From Chrysomallon squamiferum (Eukaryota; Mollusca; Gastropoda; Neomphalida; Peltospiridae), in contig CM022676.1 in the NCBI GenBank assembly GCA_012295275.1, forward strand, positions 9,673,586 through 9,694,585: a stretch of DNA of 21,000 nucleotides, given 5' to 3'. The notes beneath the pieces were generated by a model. The model did no database searches. It worked only from the letters and a program-made list of their open reading frames with translations, and was not told the DNA's origin. How positions within the stretch are numbered: the first letter of the stretch is position 1; every line of letters begins with the position of its first letter. The position numbers and the translations under genes are program-made. Shown piece after piece: positions 10,720-19,365 of the stretch.

Positions 10720-10733
10720 AATAAATATTTATT
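10720..10733. terminator. Palindromic back-to-back AATAAA signals
   Basis: AATAAATATTTATT is a perfect 14-base palindrome with AATAAA on the plus strand (10720-10725) and AATAAA on the minus strand (10728-10733). It lies between two convergent genes, so it could serve as the polyadenylation signal for both. Because the region is A+T-rich, chance occurrence is quite possible. Confidence 0.3.
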
Positions 10734-10934
10734 TCCATAATCATGACAATAAGCATAATTTTTTTTTTATCTCACATAATTATCAATCAATCAGTAGATT
10801 ATCTTGTTTGCTTTACATCCACACACATACACACATATAAAATAATCATGCATAGATACATTATAGACAGATGAATGATTTTATATGTATAAACAAGCAC
10901 ACATGTAATATATATATACATACATACATACATC

Positions 10935-10976
<42 letters not shown>

Positions 10977-11168
10977 TACACCTACATGAATGTATATATA
11001 GATGTATAACATACACATATATAAAATCATGCATACATACAATACATTAATTTTTTTATGAATGAATATAATTATTAATATATATATATACGCACATACA
11101 TATATATATATATAAAACTCATTAAAATATATTCTTTGTAAAATAACAGTTATAATATATATATACAC

Positions 11169-11219
<51 letters not shown>

Positions 11220-11413
11220 CATATCTATATATATATAAAACTCATAATTAAAATGTATTCTTTGTAAAATAACAAACAGTTATAATATATATATACACAT
11301 ATGTATGTATATATGTATATAATGTAATATATTAAAAATATGTTACATGCAGTAGTAATATATAACTGCAGTAAAAGCTTTTAACAAGACATCGTCATGA
11401 TGTCAAATATTTT
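10734..11413. repeat. AT/CA-rich microsatellite cluster between the two convergent genes
   Basis: Composed of (TA)n, (CATA)n and (CA)n stretches at about 10820-11340. A 68-base segment containing ATTCTTTGTAAAATAACA and then GTTATAATATATATATACAC occurs twice, from about 11112 and 11238. The period is about 125 bases. No gene is seen. Minus-strand Tyr/Ile/Val frames are artefacts. Confidence 0.85.
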
Positions 11414-11473
11414 TTATTTTCTCCAGCTTGGGTCATAGACCAGAGGGAAAAACTGTCCTGCCATTTTCTCTCC
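11414..11473 (-). CDS. Dioxygenase final coding exon
   Basis: Reads [19 protein letters not shown] then TAA (stop at 11416-11414). The acceptor on the minus strand is TTATTCCAG. The GEKM-GQFFP segment matches the usual C-terminus of this PhyH subfamily. An AATAAA overlaps the stop codon region. Confidence 0.82.
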   Translation of the reverse strand, partial: GEKMAGQFFPLVYDPSWRK

Positions 11474-11665
11474 CTGGAATAAATAAATAAATAAATAAAT
11501 AAATATTTGTTTGTTGTTACTGTTGTTTTTAACTGTGGGCACAATTGTTTGAAAAAGAAATATATTGATCTTACCAAAAACATGAGTATATTTGATTTTA
11601 TTTCAAAATGGTAATAATAAAAAAAAAAATTTTTTTTTTTTTTTTTTTGTGTGTGAAATAATATT

Positions 11666-11729
<64 letters not shown>

Positions 11730-12313
11730 TTTATATTGATTTATTATTATACTTTTTTTTCTTAATTACTTTGATGTTATAATGGTAGGTCACTCTTCAG
11801 TTGCTAAAATAACAGTCAAGACCAATAACTCTGTTTGAAAATGACCTTGGTAAAAAAAACTAACTTCACCATTTTGATATTGTTGTTTTGTTATTTCACT
11901 GAAGCTATCTAATGAAATAGTATATATCTAACAAAAATTTCAACCTGTCAGAATTTTGTTTTTTAAAAGCATCGTTTCAAAAGTATCAGTCATTTTAAAA
12001 ATTTAATACCTCATAAAGCATCATAAATTAAGAGGAACAAAAAACTCCTTTCAACTGTTCCCCGTCTGTATCGGACACAACGCCATCTGCAAAATAGTTC
12101 AACACCGTCGCTCGTCGCGGCTTATCAGATCTGCAAGAGAGATAACTCTGTGCAACATATTTTCATTTCCAATAAAGGCACATGTCCTAATTAATTCTTC
12201 TCTTTCCTTTGTTTCTATAAAAAAAATTAATTAACACTGCAGAAATTGAACAGTCCAACAGTTTTGCTATAATTGTTTTGTTTTTTACTGTGTAAATAGT
12301 TTTGTCAGTGAAT

Positions 12314-12356
<43 letters not shown>

Positions 12357-12768
12357 CTATAACAGGTAGATACATAGATATAAATATATATATATATATA
12401 TATCTCAATGTGTGTGTGTGTATAATACATAGATATATATATATATATATAACCAAGATAAATAGATATAAAATATATGACTATATACAGAGTTTAAAAC
12501 AATTTATAAACACAGTAAAAATTCAATGATTATTTATTCATTAAATTTTGACAAATTTTAAATGGATACCACCAAACTTAGTAAGTTTATAACAGCATGT
12601 TGCCATAGGAACCCTTCAGGTTGCTACAGTTACCATATGGGTGGTCACTAAACATAACATAATTTCAATCACACACAAGCAGCTTTAACACTGTCAGGTT
12701 TGCCATTTCAATGGCTTGAACATTGCCCTCTCTTTTTCAGTCAAAACATTTTTGAAATTTTTGGGGGG

Positions 12769-12799
<31 letters not shown>

Positions 12800-13089
12800 G
12801 CATAATAATAACTTTTGTATTAATAAAATTCATAATGATAATGAACTGCAATGATAATTATAATACTTGATGATGAGGAACCATGAACAGCCAATGGGTG
12901 GTGAAAGCTGATGTCCTTATTTAGGTTTGATTTCATAATAATTGTTAATAATTCTTCTGTCAAAATACTAAAATAAATAATGATAATAATAATAATGATA
13001 ATAGTAATAATAATGATAATGATGAAATAATAATGATGATGATAATAATATAACAGATATCTAAAGTCTATGGATTAGTAGATTTGGTG

Positions 13090-13130
<41 letters not shown>

Positions 13131-14521
13131 ATGGCTGAATGTAAATATAAGCATGGTACACACACACAAAAAATGTACATAAATGAATGAATGCATGTTG
13201 TGATTGGGCCTGTAATTAAAAATGTATTAATGTGTGTATACATCTGAATGAGTGTATGTGTGTGTTGTGTAGGGTTATATAGTGTGTCTGTTAATGTATG
13301 TGTGTTAAGTGTGCATATTATTGTATACAATAGTGTTGATATGCATGTGTGAGTGTGTGTGTGTTTGTGTGAGAGTGTGCATGCATCTATGTAGTGTGTG
13401 TTTGCAAGCATCTATATACTATATGTGTATGTGTGTGTGTGTGTTTGTGTGTATGTGTTAGCATGCATCTCTGTACTGTGTATGTTTGTGTGTCTGTCTG
13501 TCTGTCTGTGTGTGTGTGTGTGTGTCAAGGAGAATATTACCTGTATAGACTCCATATCATAAAAATTAAAATCTGTTACAGGTAGGGGATTACCATTTCT
13601 GTTCCACCTACAAATAACCAATAAAAAAAAAAAAAATAATAACAGTCTACATCATATGTAATATCCACCTCATTCACTTTCATAGTTTCTAAAAATCAGA
13701 GAAAAAACATTATGAACTCTGCAAGGTCAGAGGTCGAAGGTTACTGACCTGTGAGAACCTGGTATGTACATGATGGTGCCATTTTCTTCTGTCTGTTCGT
13801 CCAGTGCAATGTGTATCTGGGAAAAAAAAAAAAAATATCGAAAACATCTATAGAATTCTTTTTTTAAAATACATGCATATTTTCAATTTCAAAATACTGA
13901 TAAACATAATTTTGTCTTAGTAAAAGTCTACAGTGTCTGATGAGGAGAGTAAATGGTTAATTATTATTCATAGTCTAAATTGTGTTGCTGATGCTGAGCA
14001 GTTCGTTAAGAGTTCTGTTCTCTGATGAAATACTCTCATTTTGTTGAATTATTAAAAATGTTCTTGAGTAGGAAATAACAACAACAACAACAACAACAAT
14101 AATAAATAATAATAATAATAATAATAATAGCAGTAGTAATAGTAGTAGAAGTAACAGTAGTGGTAGTACTAGTAGAAGCCATAGCAGTAGCCATAGCAAC
14201 AGTAACAATATTAATGATGATTATTAATAAAATAATATTAGGATTTATAATAATATCAGACTTGTATTTATCTATGGAAGGTTGTTAGTGTCATCTTCAC
14301 TGGTTTTCAGACTTAGGATCTTTCTTTTAAAACTGAGAGTTTGAGTATGTCATGTTCTAGAGAGGAAATTAGTAAGAAATCTAGCTAAACTAATTTCATT
14401 TAGTTAAAAATAAATAACTAGTCTTGCTTAATAACTAGACTTGCTTACAGTCAAATGTTTCATGGGTTTAGTACGAGTCCAATAGGAATAATCCTGATGC
14501 CTGAAGAAGAAGAAAACAATT

Positions 14522-14569
<48 letters not shown>

Positions 14570-14629
14570 CCTCTTCATCTCTCTTTCTCTGTCTCTCTTT
14601 CTATCTCTCTCTGGCTGTCTCACTCTTTA

Positions 14630-14685
<56 letters not shown>

Positions 14686-15557
14686 GTCTCTCTCTCTCTC
14701 TCTCTCTTTCTCCCTTCATCTCTTTTGTTCTCTCTTTCTCTGTCTGTCTGCCTGTCGCCTCCCTCCCACTTTTTCATTATTCAGTAGTATAATAACATCC
14801 TTCATCCATATAATCTAGAACCTGTTTCAACCTTTAGGAGTTTATGTATTAGCTTCAGGTCTGAAGGAAAGGACCTGTAATTTCATTTAATGTCAGAATT
14901 CAAATTATTTACCAAGCTACCACTCCTCCATGTTTGGGAGGTTTTGCAAAAAGCTGATCGTGCCACAATCTGACTCCTACCTCCTTCTTGTTTTCATCAA
15001 GCAACTGTGACGCAGGAACCTGAAAAATTTATTTTCTGGAAAGTAGCATTTAATAATTATCTTTTAGAAAGTAGCATTTGAAAAGTAAGGTCTACCCTAT
15101 TAAAATACTGTGAAGAATCTGAGAATCAAAAATAAACAGTTATCTTTTAGAAAGTATTTTTTGAAAATGAAGGTTTACCATTTTAAAATGCTGTACAGAA
15201 TCTGAGTATTAATAATAAAAAGTATCTTTTAGAAAGTAGTATTTGAATATTAAAGTTCACAATATTAATATATTATACAAAATCTGAGTATTAAAAATAA
15301 ACCAAGGTCTTTTAGAAAATAGTATTTGGAAAATAAAGTTAGAATAAAAATTTTGAAAATAAAGAGATCAAAATGCAACAAAAAATATAGCTTAAAATAT
15401 GGTTACTAATCATAATCTTTTAGAAAGGTATCTATAAACATACAAGTTAATATAATCTTAATAATCAGGGGTAAAAATGAAATAACTAGCAAATAAATAA
15501 AAATATCAATAATAATGATGATGATGATGATGATGATGACATGATGATGATGATGAC

Positions 15558-15616
<59 letters not shown>

Positions 15617-16827
15617 CGACGATGATGGTCTCACCACAGCTTGGGGTAGGAAAATTAGATCATGGAACGCTTTTGTCAGTCGCCACTGGCCAAGTCCATG
15701 CATCAATACATTGTCTGGGTCACCTGACTGGTTGCTATGGTATTCATACATCATATCAATCCCAGGATGCCCTTCATCACCTCCCTGTAACATGTATAAA
15801 TATAACAACACGAATGCAAACCACTATGTCAGTCTCTTGCATATAAAATTAGCTTTAAAGCAAATTATTATTTCGTTATTAGTTCCTATCCCTACACCTT
15901 TTCTAATAATAAAGTATTACAATTATAATAATGATGGCAGAGTTATGCTAGAAATACTAAGAGTTTAAAATTTCAATAAAAAAAATTCAAATTATTGATT
16001 TTTAATTCAGCTTTGACCAAACTGTAAGTTTACAATACTTGTTGCCATAGGAACCACAAACAGCCAATGGGTGGTGAAAGCTTGCAGGTCCTCTCTATAA
16101 GTTTGATTTCATTGGTTTGAACACAGCCCTCTGTTTCTTCTGGTGATTCTATAAACGACTGTTCGACTACCAAGATGTTGTTTTATTCTTCTCTGGAACG
16201 GATTCTATTGTCATTAATAATTAAATAACACTGCTACAATGGTGCCATTTTAAACCTTCACAATTCAAGTCTTGATGTCAACATGTATACAGCAGATGGA
16301 TAGGTTTAGAGTTTTTTTCCACACTTCTGTATAAGACAGTATAAATACTATAAAAACCAAGAAGAATTTAGCTTGGCTAGCAATCCACTTTATCTAACAG
16401 CTTTATGTAATACTCCACTTGTCCATTAATAACTCTGACAAAGCCTTTATAGCATAGTTAGTAATCCTCTGTCTACTAAAACCACCTGTCCGCCAATTAA
16501 CTAGTAACTTTCACTAGTAAACCACACTGGTTTTAACACTTATCTTGCATAATCCACTAATTTACCAATAATTTTCACACTCGGGGGCCAGGAAAGCTTG
16601 CTTTAACCTGTTACTTACGATGAAGTATTTGTAGTCAGCCAGAACCATATCACATTGCTCCTCTGTCAAGATTGGGATATCCAGTAGGAAGCCATTTTTC
16701 CAGAACTGCTCTACTTGGTGTTCGGTGAGCAGGAAATTATTCCATGCAGTCTTGTCCTAGATGGAAAAAAATGTGAGAGATATTTTAAGATATATTATTT
16801 TATTGTTAAATTATGATGATGATGATG

Positions 16828-16869
<42 letters not shown>

Positions 16870-17351
16870 CAACTACTACTAATACCACTTTTAATGTTTA
16901 TGTATCAAGCATAATTAATGGTATTTATACAATTTTTACAAATTTTTAATGTCTGTGTGTCTGTGCATCTGTGTACAGTTCTAGGCAAATAATACTGGTG
17001 TCATAGACACAAGTAAAAAATTTTTTTTTTAAATCCCTTTTTTTTTTTGAAGGTTTATTGATGATACCATTGTTTCTGAAATGCATGTGTCTATAATGTA
17101 TGTGTGCACGAAAGCATGTCTGAATGTGACAGTGAACATATATTTCAACACGCATTATCTATTGTCAGTTAAGCATTCACGGCTTACGTGACATCTGATT
17201 GGTTAATCACGTACTGCGTCAGAGTAAACCGCAATTTGATTGGTTGGTTCCTTACCTTGATTGGTGTAAAGAGTTCTCCTATTGGCTGATGCACGGAACT
17301 CCAATCAGGAACTCCCGGTGCATATTCTTTTGGTTTAATGTTAGAAGACAT
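11414..17351 (-). CDS. Phytanoyl-CoA dioxygenase (PhyH) family Fe(II)/2-oxoglutarate oxygenase; nine exons placed, one catalytic exon missing or damaged
   Basis: Exons in transcript order are 17351-17256, 16756-16619, 15784-15635, 15019-14913, 14500-14449, 13816-13749, 13607-13541, [missing exon], 12130-12046 and 11473-11414. The seven junctions outside the gap keep frame, all GT-AG; the last uses a weak donor. The family hydroxylates substrates with 2-oxoglutarate and O2 at a non-haem iron. Seen: WKNGFLL and [10 protein letters not shown] near the N-terminus, [20 protein letters not shown], the iron-binding HQDYSYW (His165, Asp167 of the joined model), [15 protein letters not shown], then [13 protein letters not shown], which supplies a candidate 2-oxoglutarate-binding Arg. 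Between SIQ (13541) and SDKPRR (12130), relatives carry the second iron His in an HHPLxxHGS segment. That exon must have length 3n+2 and exists here only as damaged copies. The gene is not PHYHD1-like and the substrate is unknown. It is either a pseudogene, mis-assembled, or carries an undetected exon. Confidence 0.85.
11474..12045 (-). other. Last intron of the dioxygenase gene, with (AAT)n and homopolymers
   Basis: Includes (AAAT)n at about 11480-11505 next to the acceptor, an A-run/T-run pair at about 11620-11648 and (ATT)n at about 11679-11730. No small exon supplying the usual VPxI residues was found. Confidence 0.7.
12046..12130 (-). CDS. Dioxygenase exon with the 2-oxoglutarate arginine region
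   Basis: After one base completing a split codon it reads [19 protein letters not shown] followed by DTDGEQLKG. The acceptor CTCTCTTGCAG is strong. The exon is noticeably more CpG-rich than its surroundings. The donor GGA|GTTTTTTG is weak. Without splicing, the frame runs VFCSS to TAA at 12030-12028. Confidence 0.85.
12540..12770 (-). pseudogene. Damaged copy C of the missing dioxygenase exon, merged with a dispersed repeat
   Basis: On the minus strand the 5' part reads [17 protein letters not shown] then TGA. This fits the start expected for the missing exon (LTEEQKAxFKP in relatives). The middle is replaced by the dispersed-repeat sequence also found at 4706-4885. The 3' part returns to GGTTCCTATGGCAACA and then TAAACTTAC..AGTTTGGT, the same exon end and flank seen in the copy at 16010-16160. 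The HHPLxxHGS core is lost. Confidence 0.6.
12867..12967 (-). pseudogene. Damaged copy B of the missing dioxygenase exon, in the correct intron position
   Basis: The acceptor-like TTTATTTTAG precedes 12967 and a donor-like GTATTA follows 12867, giving 101 bases. This is 3n+2, as required. One frame reads ILTEEL...[20 protein letters not shown], with the expected iron-binding histidine. That frame is one base out of phase at both ends. The in-phase frame meets TAA. The YGNK-coding end is replaced by a TCATCATCA run one base shorter. It looks like a decayed exon. If spliced at all it would truncate the protein before its second iron ligand. Confidence 0.6.
13541..13607 (-). CDS. Dioxygenase exon WNRNG...MESIQ
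   Basis: Reads [18 protein letters not shown] then ESIQ. It starts in phase 2 (completing Arg of GSHR) and ends in phase 0. The acceptor is TTATTTGTAG and the donor GTAATA. Confidence 0.83.
13749..13816 (-). CDS. Dioxygenase exon [14 protein letters not shown]
   Basis: Reads [15 protein letters not shown] then MYIPGSH. The ENG-(C/T)-(L/I)-x-x-IPGSH motif is characteristic of PhyH proteins and forms part of the double-stranded beta-helix core. The acceptor is TTTTCCCAG and the donor GTCAGT. Confidence 0.88.
13817..14448 (-). other. Dioxygenase intron with triplet repeats at 14085-14220
   Basis: (AAC)n, (AAT)n and AGT/GCC triplets lie at about 14079-14190, producing poly-Leu/Val frames on the minus strand that are not genes. 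The rest is plain A+T-rich intron sequence. Confidence 0.75.
14449..14500 (-). CDS. Dioxygenase short exon with the HxD iron-binding motif
   Basis: Only 52 bases. Joined to the preceding TG, the first base completes Trp, then [17 protein letters not shown]. His and Asp of HQD are the first two iron ligands. The acceptor is CTTCTTCTTCAG and the donor GTAAGC. It is too short to be noticed as an ORF, but the motif and both phases fit exactly. Confidence 0.88.
14501..14912 (-). repeat. Dioxygenase intron with a (CT)n block at 14525-14760
   Basis: An interrupted (CT)n tract of about 235 bases, with long perfect runs at about 14525-14566 and 14637-14681. It lies about 25 bases from the acceptor of the HxD exon and supplies no pyrimidine tract there, because on the minus strand it reads as (GA)n. 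The remaining 150 bases are unremarkable. Confidence 0.85.
14913..15019 (-). CDS. Dioxygenase exon [17 protein letters not shown]
   Basis: Reads [15 protein letters not shown] then [20 protein letters not shown], ending in phase 2. The WHDQLF-KPP-HGG segment immediately precedes the HxD motif in this subfamily. The acceptor is TTTTTCAG and the donor GTAAAT. Confidence 0.88.
15020..15444. repeat. Tandem repeat of about 83 bases, five to six diverged units
   Basis: CTTTTAGAAAGTA-GCATTTGAAAA or a variant recurs at about 15061, 15144, 15226, 15309 and 15417, with a weaker unit near 15028. Spacings are 83, 82, 83 and 108 bases. Each unit continues with a TTAAAATACTGT..AGAATCTGAG segment. It lies within a dioxygenase intron. 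Confidence 0.88.
15507..15626. repeat. (ATG)n microsatellite next to a splice donor
   Basis: About 40 units of GAT/ATG with few interruptions. The minus-strand donor of the 15784-15635 exon lies only about seven bases from its edge. Poly-Met, poly-Ser and poly-His frames are artefacts, partly fused to the real exon on the minus strand. Confidence 0.95.
15635..15784 (-). CDS. Dioxygenase exon [20 protein letters not shown]
   Basis: Exactly 50 codons, phase 0 at both ends. It reads [18 protein letters not shown], then [20 protein letters not shown] and DLIFLPQAV. The donor GTG|GTGAGA is chosen over GCT|GTGGTG as the better consensus. The two differ by one Val. Confidence 0.86.
15785..16618 (-). 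other. Dioxygenase intron 2, with a displaced exon copy
   Basis: Mostly unique intron sequence, with the damaged exon copy at about 16010-16160. Positions 16380-16560 contain loosely repeated 'tccacttgtccattaataactc'-like phrases (near 16413, 16480 and 16550), an old short tandem repeat. No further exon seen. Confidence 0.65.
16010..16160 (-). pseudogene. Damaged copy A of the missing dioxygenase exon, in the wrong intron
   Basis: On the minus strand a frame reads [10 protein letters not shown], then TAG, then [19 protein letters not shown], then a donor AA|GTATTG in exactly phase 2, which would join SDKPRR perfectly. The second iron-ligand His is Cys here, one stop is present, and a residue or two before it appear lost. 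The copy lies upstream of the exon that should precede it by five exons, so it cannot supply the missing segment in order. The flank TAAACTTAC-AGTTTGGT is shared with the copy at 12540-12770. Confidence 0.65.
16619..16756 (-). CDS. Dioxygenase exon 2 (WKNGFLL...LTEEQC)
   Basis: Exactly 46 codons: [20 protein letters not shown], then [20 protein letters not shown] and DYKYFI. The F-W-K-N-G-F-L pattern and following (L)T-E-E-Q are the usual N-terminal start of PhyH domains. The acceptor is TTTCCATCTAG and the donor GTAAGT. Confidence 0.88.
16757..17255 (-). other. Dioxygenase intron 1
   Basis: (ATG)n/(ATT)n at about 16814-16868, a T-run pair near 17022-17048 and otherwise unremarkable sequence. 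Positions 17195-17255 contain repeated 'tgattggtt' phrases continuing into the exon edge. Confidence 0.7.
17256..17351 (-). CDS. Dioxygenase exon with the start codon
   Basis: Reads [20 protein letters not shown] then [12 protein letters not shown], 32 codons, donor GTAAGG. The ATG at 17351 is the start because the frame upstream of it meets TAA within 13 bases. The 5' end of the exon is at 17364 or 17361, at a doubled acceptor TTTTCAGCAG, so the transcript begins in another exon. Confidence 0.83.
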
Positions 17352-17364
17352 TATGCTTTAACTG

Positions 17365-17459
17365 CTGAAAATAAATGTTATATTCTTTATTTATTGATAT
17401 ATGTTGTTTTGTTGTTGTTGTTTTTTTTAATTTATATTAGTATTATTTTATTTAGTGTG

Positions 17460-17516
<57 letters not shown>

Positions 17517-17644
17517 TGTTTTATTTTGTTTTACATTTATTAATTTTTATTGAAGATGTGTCTGTTAATTCGATAGTGATAATTTGTAGTGTAACTAAAC
17601 GAGAACACATAATATGAATATTTACGTAAACACACACACACACA

Positions 17645-17697
<53 letters not shown>

Positions 17698-17985
17698 ATT
17701 AAAATAAAAATAAAAATGAAGAAGGAATATTTTAGTTCGCATGATTAAATAACCTATTATCTGATTTCCCTCTTTGCTTTTTTTTTTTTTTTTTTTTTTT
17801 TTCGGTTCTTCATCTAATTCAGTTACCTTGAACCAACTTATTACCGCCCCTAAATCGTATTTTCAATTGACGCCACCCCTACCCTATTTAGCGATGACAC
17901 GTATGCGTGTATCGCTCTATTTACTACACTTAAGCTCCAAGCTTGTACGACTAATTCTGTGACCTTCTGCTAAAACAATAAATAC
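17365..17985 (-). other. 5' UTR intron of the dioxygenase gene
   Basis: (TA)n lies at about 17465-17513, (CA)n at about 17630-17692 and a T-run at 17779-17802. No other feature. Confidence 0.6.
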
Positions 17986-18060
17986 CTGAACAGTGTCAAA
18001 GTTAGTAGCACCTGCCATAGACGTGCCGTTCTATGTTACTCCCTCGTCCATTATTTTCAC
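17986..18060 (-). other. Candidate 5' UTR exon of the dioxygenase gene
   Basis: On the minus strand ATG at 18018 opens MAGATNFDTVQ and reaches the donor CAG|GTATTT at 17985. Joined to the next exon (17364), the frame runs QLKHNVF to TAA and overlaps the main ATG in a different frame, so it would be an 18-codon upstream ORF. The position, CpG content and donor make it plausible; there is no expression evidence. Confidence 0.35.
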
Positions 18061-19136
18061 ATTTAACGTTGAAAGCAGTGTTCTGGCATACTAGACGTTG
18101 ATATTATGTTCCTGTTCGTTTGACTTTTGGATCATTTGACATGGATTTAAAGTAATGCAGTAGACAGGTATGTGACCTTAATGCGTATTTTAAAAGTTTA
18201 AAATATGTCTATTTATTTTAATAAGATGAAACGTAAATCAGCGTTTGGTTCCTTGACTGTTATGTATAAGATTATATACTGTATGTATTTCATTTTGTTA
18301 GACATATAGATATAGTAATTTAAAAAAAAATAAAAATAAATAAATTGTCAATTCTTATTTATGCCTGAAACCATTGAACATTAAATATAAGTAATAAATC
18401 AAAAGGACAAATACTAAAAATTATATCGTATGTTTGTGTGTGTGCGTGTGCGTGTATAAAGCTTTAATTAGAAGAAATGTTTAGCAATAATTCTATTCTT
18501 ACTTAATTTTTTTTCCATTTTATTTCTTATTTATTTATTTTTCTGTTTTTATAACTATATATATTTTTTTTTATCTCATTATTTATCTATTGATCTATTG
18601 ATCTATCTATTCATTTGCTATTTTTTTTTAATGACTATCTTCTATCTATCTATCTAGCTAGCTATCTATTTAAATTAATAATACAAATTTAAGGTTACTT
18701 GTAAATTAAAATATATCAATTACATAAAATGTATAATAATAAAAATCTGCTAAAATTGTTCTAAATGTGTGAAGAAGATAGAGCCGACTGATTCCGAGTA
18801 TTCACGATGGCCGAATGGCTACGGGAGATGATAATGAAATGTAAGGGCGTGTGTGCGTGTGTGTGTGTGTGTGGACGTGTGCATATGTGTAAGCCGGTTT
18901 CATATCGTTTAGAACAACTATGTATCATAACGGCTAAGAGACAATAGTTTATTGCGTTCATTATTAATTATATCTGTTCAATTTATTATCCGCTGTTACG
19001 TTTCAAATGCATGATATAGTCAGATTTGATACATTTGAATGACGAGAGAGAGAATGTTAGCTAATACTCTTTTTGTTTTATATGTAATGTCCCGAAACTG
19101 GATCAAAATAAAAAAAGAGACAAAAAAAGTTTAAGA

Positions 19137-19185
<49 letters not shown>

Positions 19186-19255
19186 TTAAACAGAGGATAT
19201 AATAGTTCATTTTTAAAACACGCTCAATGCTTGTAATTGCCAATTGCCATTTCAG
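18061..19255. other. Intergenic or intronic region with two weak exon candidates
   Basis: A plus-strand donor-like ACAG|GTATGT lies at 18168. A short plus-strand frame at 18807-18840 reads MAEWLREMIMK before a strong donor GTAAGG. The rest is simple sequence: (ATCT)n at about 18578-18665, TG/CG-rich tracts at 18433-18455 and 18845-18875, and (AAT)n at 19136-19182. No gene can be assembled from these. Confidence 0.4.
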
Positions 19256-19365
19256 TTTGCGGATCTTACCGATGAAGAGGTTGGTTACGCTTATCCGGGG
19301 GAGGTGAAAGTAACTGCATTGTTTGAAAACATGGAGGCGCTGGAATTCGGTATTATACACAAAGG
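19256..19365 (+). other. Candidate coding exon, unassigned
   Basis: The acceptor CATTTCAG ends at 19255. The open plus frame reads FADLTDEEVGYAYPGE, then VKVTALFENMEALEFGII and HK, before a donor-like GG|GTAGAC at 19366. The base composition (CpG, GC) stands out from its surroundings. The YPGE-KV stretch recalls galactose mutarotases only weakly. An ATG at 19331 (MEALEFGIIHK) in good context could alternatively be a start. The companion candidate at 18807-18840 ends in phase 1 and does not join it in frame. Unproven. Confidence 0.3.

Larger units (their letters stand above)
9977..10733 (+). other. Presumed 3' UTR of the choline transporter gene
   Basis: A+T-rich, with stops in all frames. 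AATAAA hexamers lie at about 10397-10402 and 10720-10725. It includes the 28-base array at 10481-10615. The true mRNA end cannot be placed from sequence alone. Confidence 0.5.
12131..13540 (-). other. Intron region where the second-histidine exon should lie
   Basis: Contains (CT)n (12318-12351), TA tracts (12385-12450), two damaged exon copies (12540-12770 and 12867-12967), (AAT)n (12768-12799 and 12978-13050), (TG)n (13090-13126) and long TG-rich sequence (13235-13530). Frames over the TG tracts are artefacts. Confidence 0.75.

Noticed and set aside
13061-13621. Overlapping ORFs rich in Thr/His or Val/Cys on both strands
   Set aside because: They come from TG-rich sequence in a dioxygenase intron. 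Only 13541-13607 on the minus strand is a real exon, and it is spliced.
18805-18905. tRNA-like A box (TGGCCGAATGG) with a loose B box (GGTTTCATATC) about 80 bases downstream
   Set aside because: No cloverleaf can be folded, a TG tract lies between, and the B box has an inserted base. It is not enough for a tRNA or a tRNA-derived SINE.
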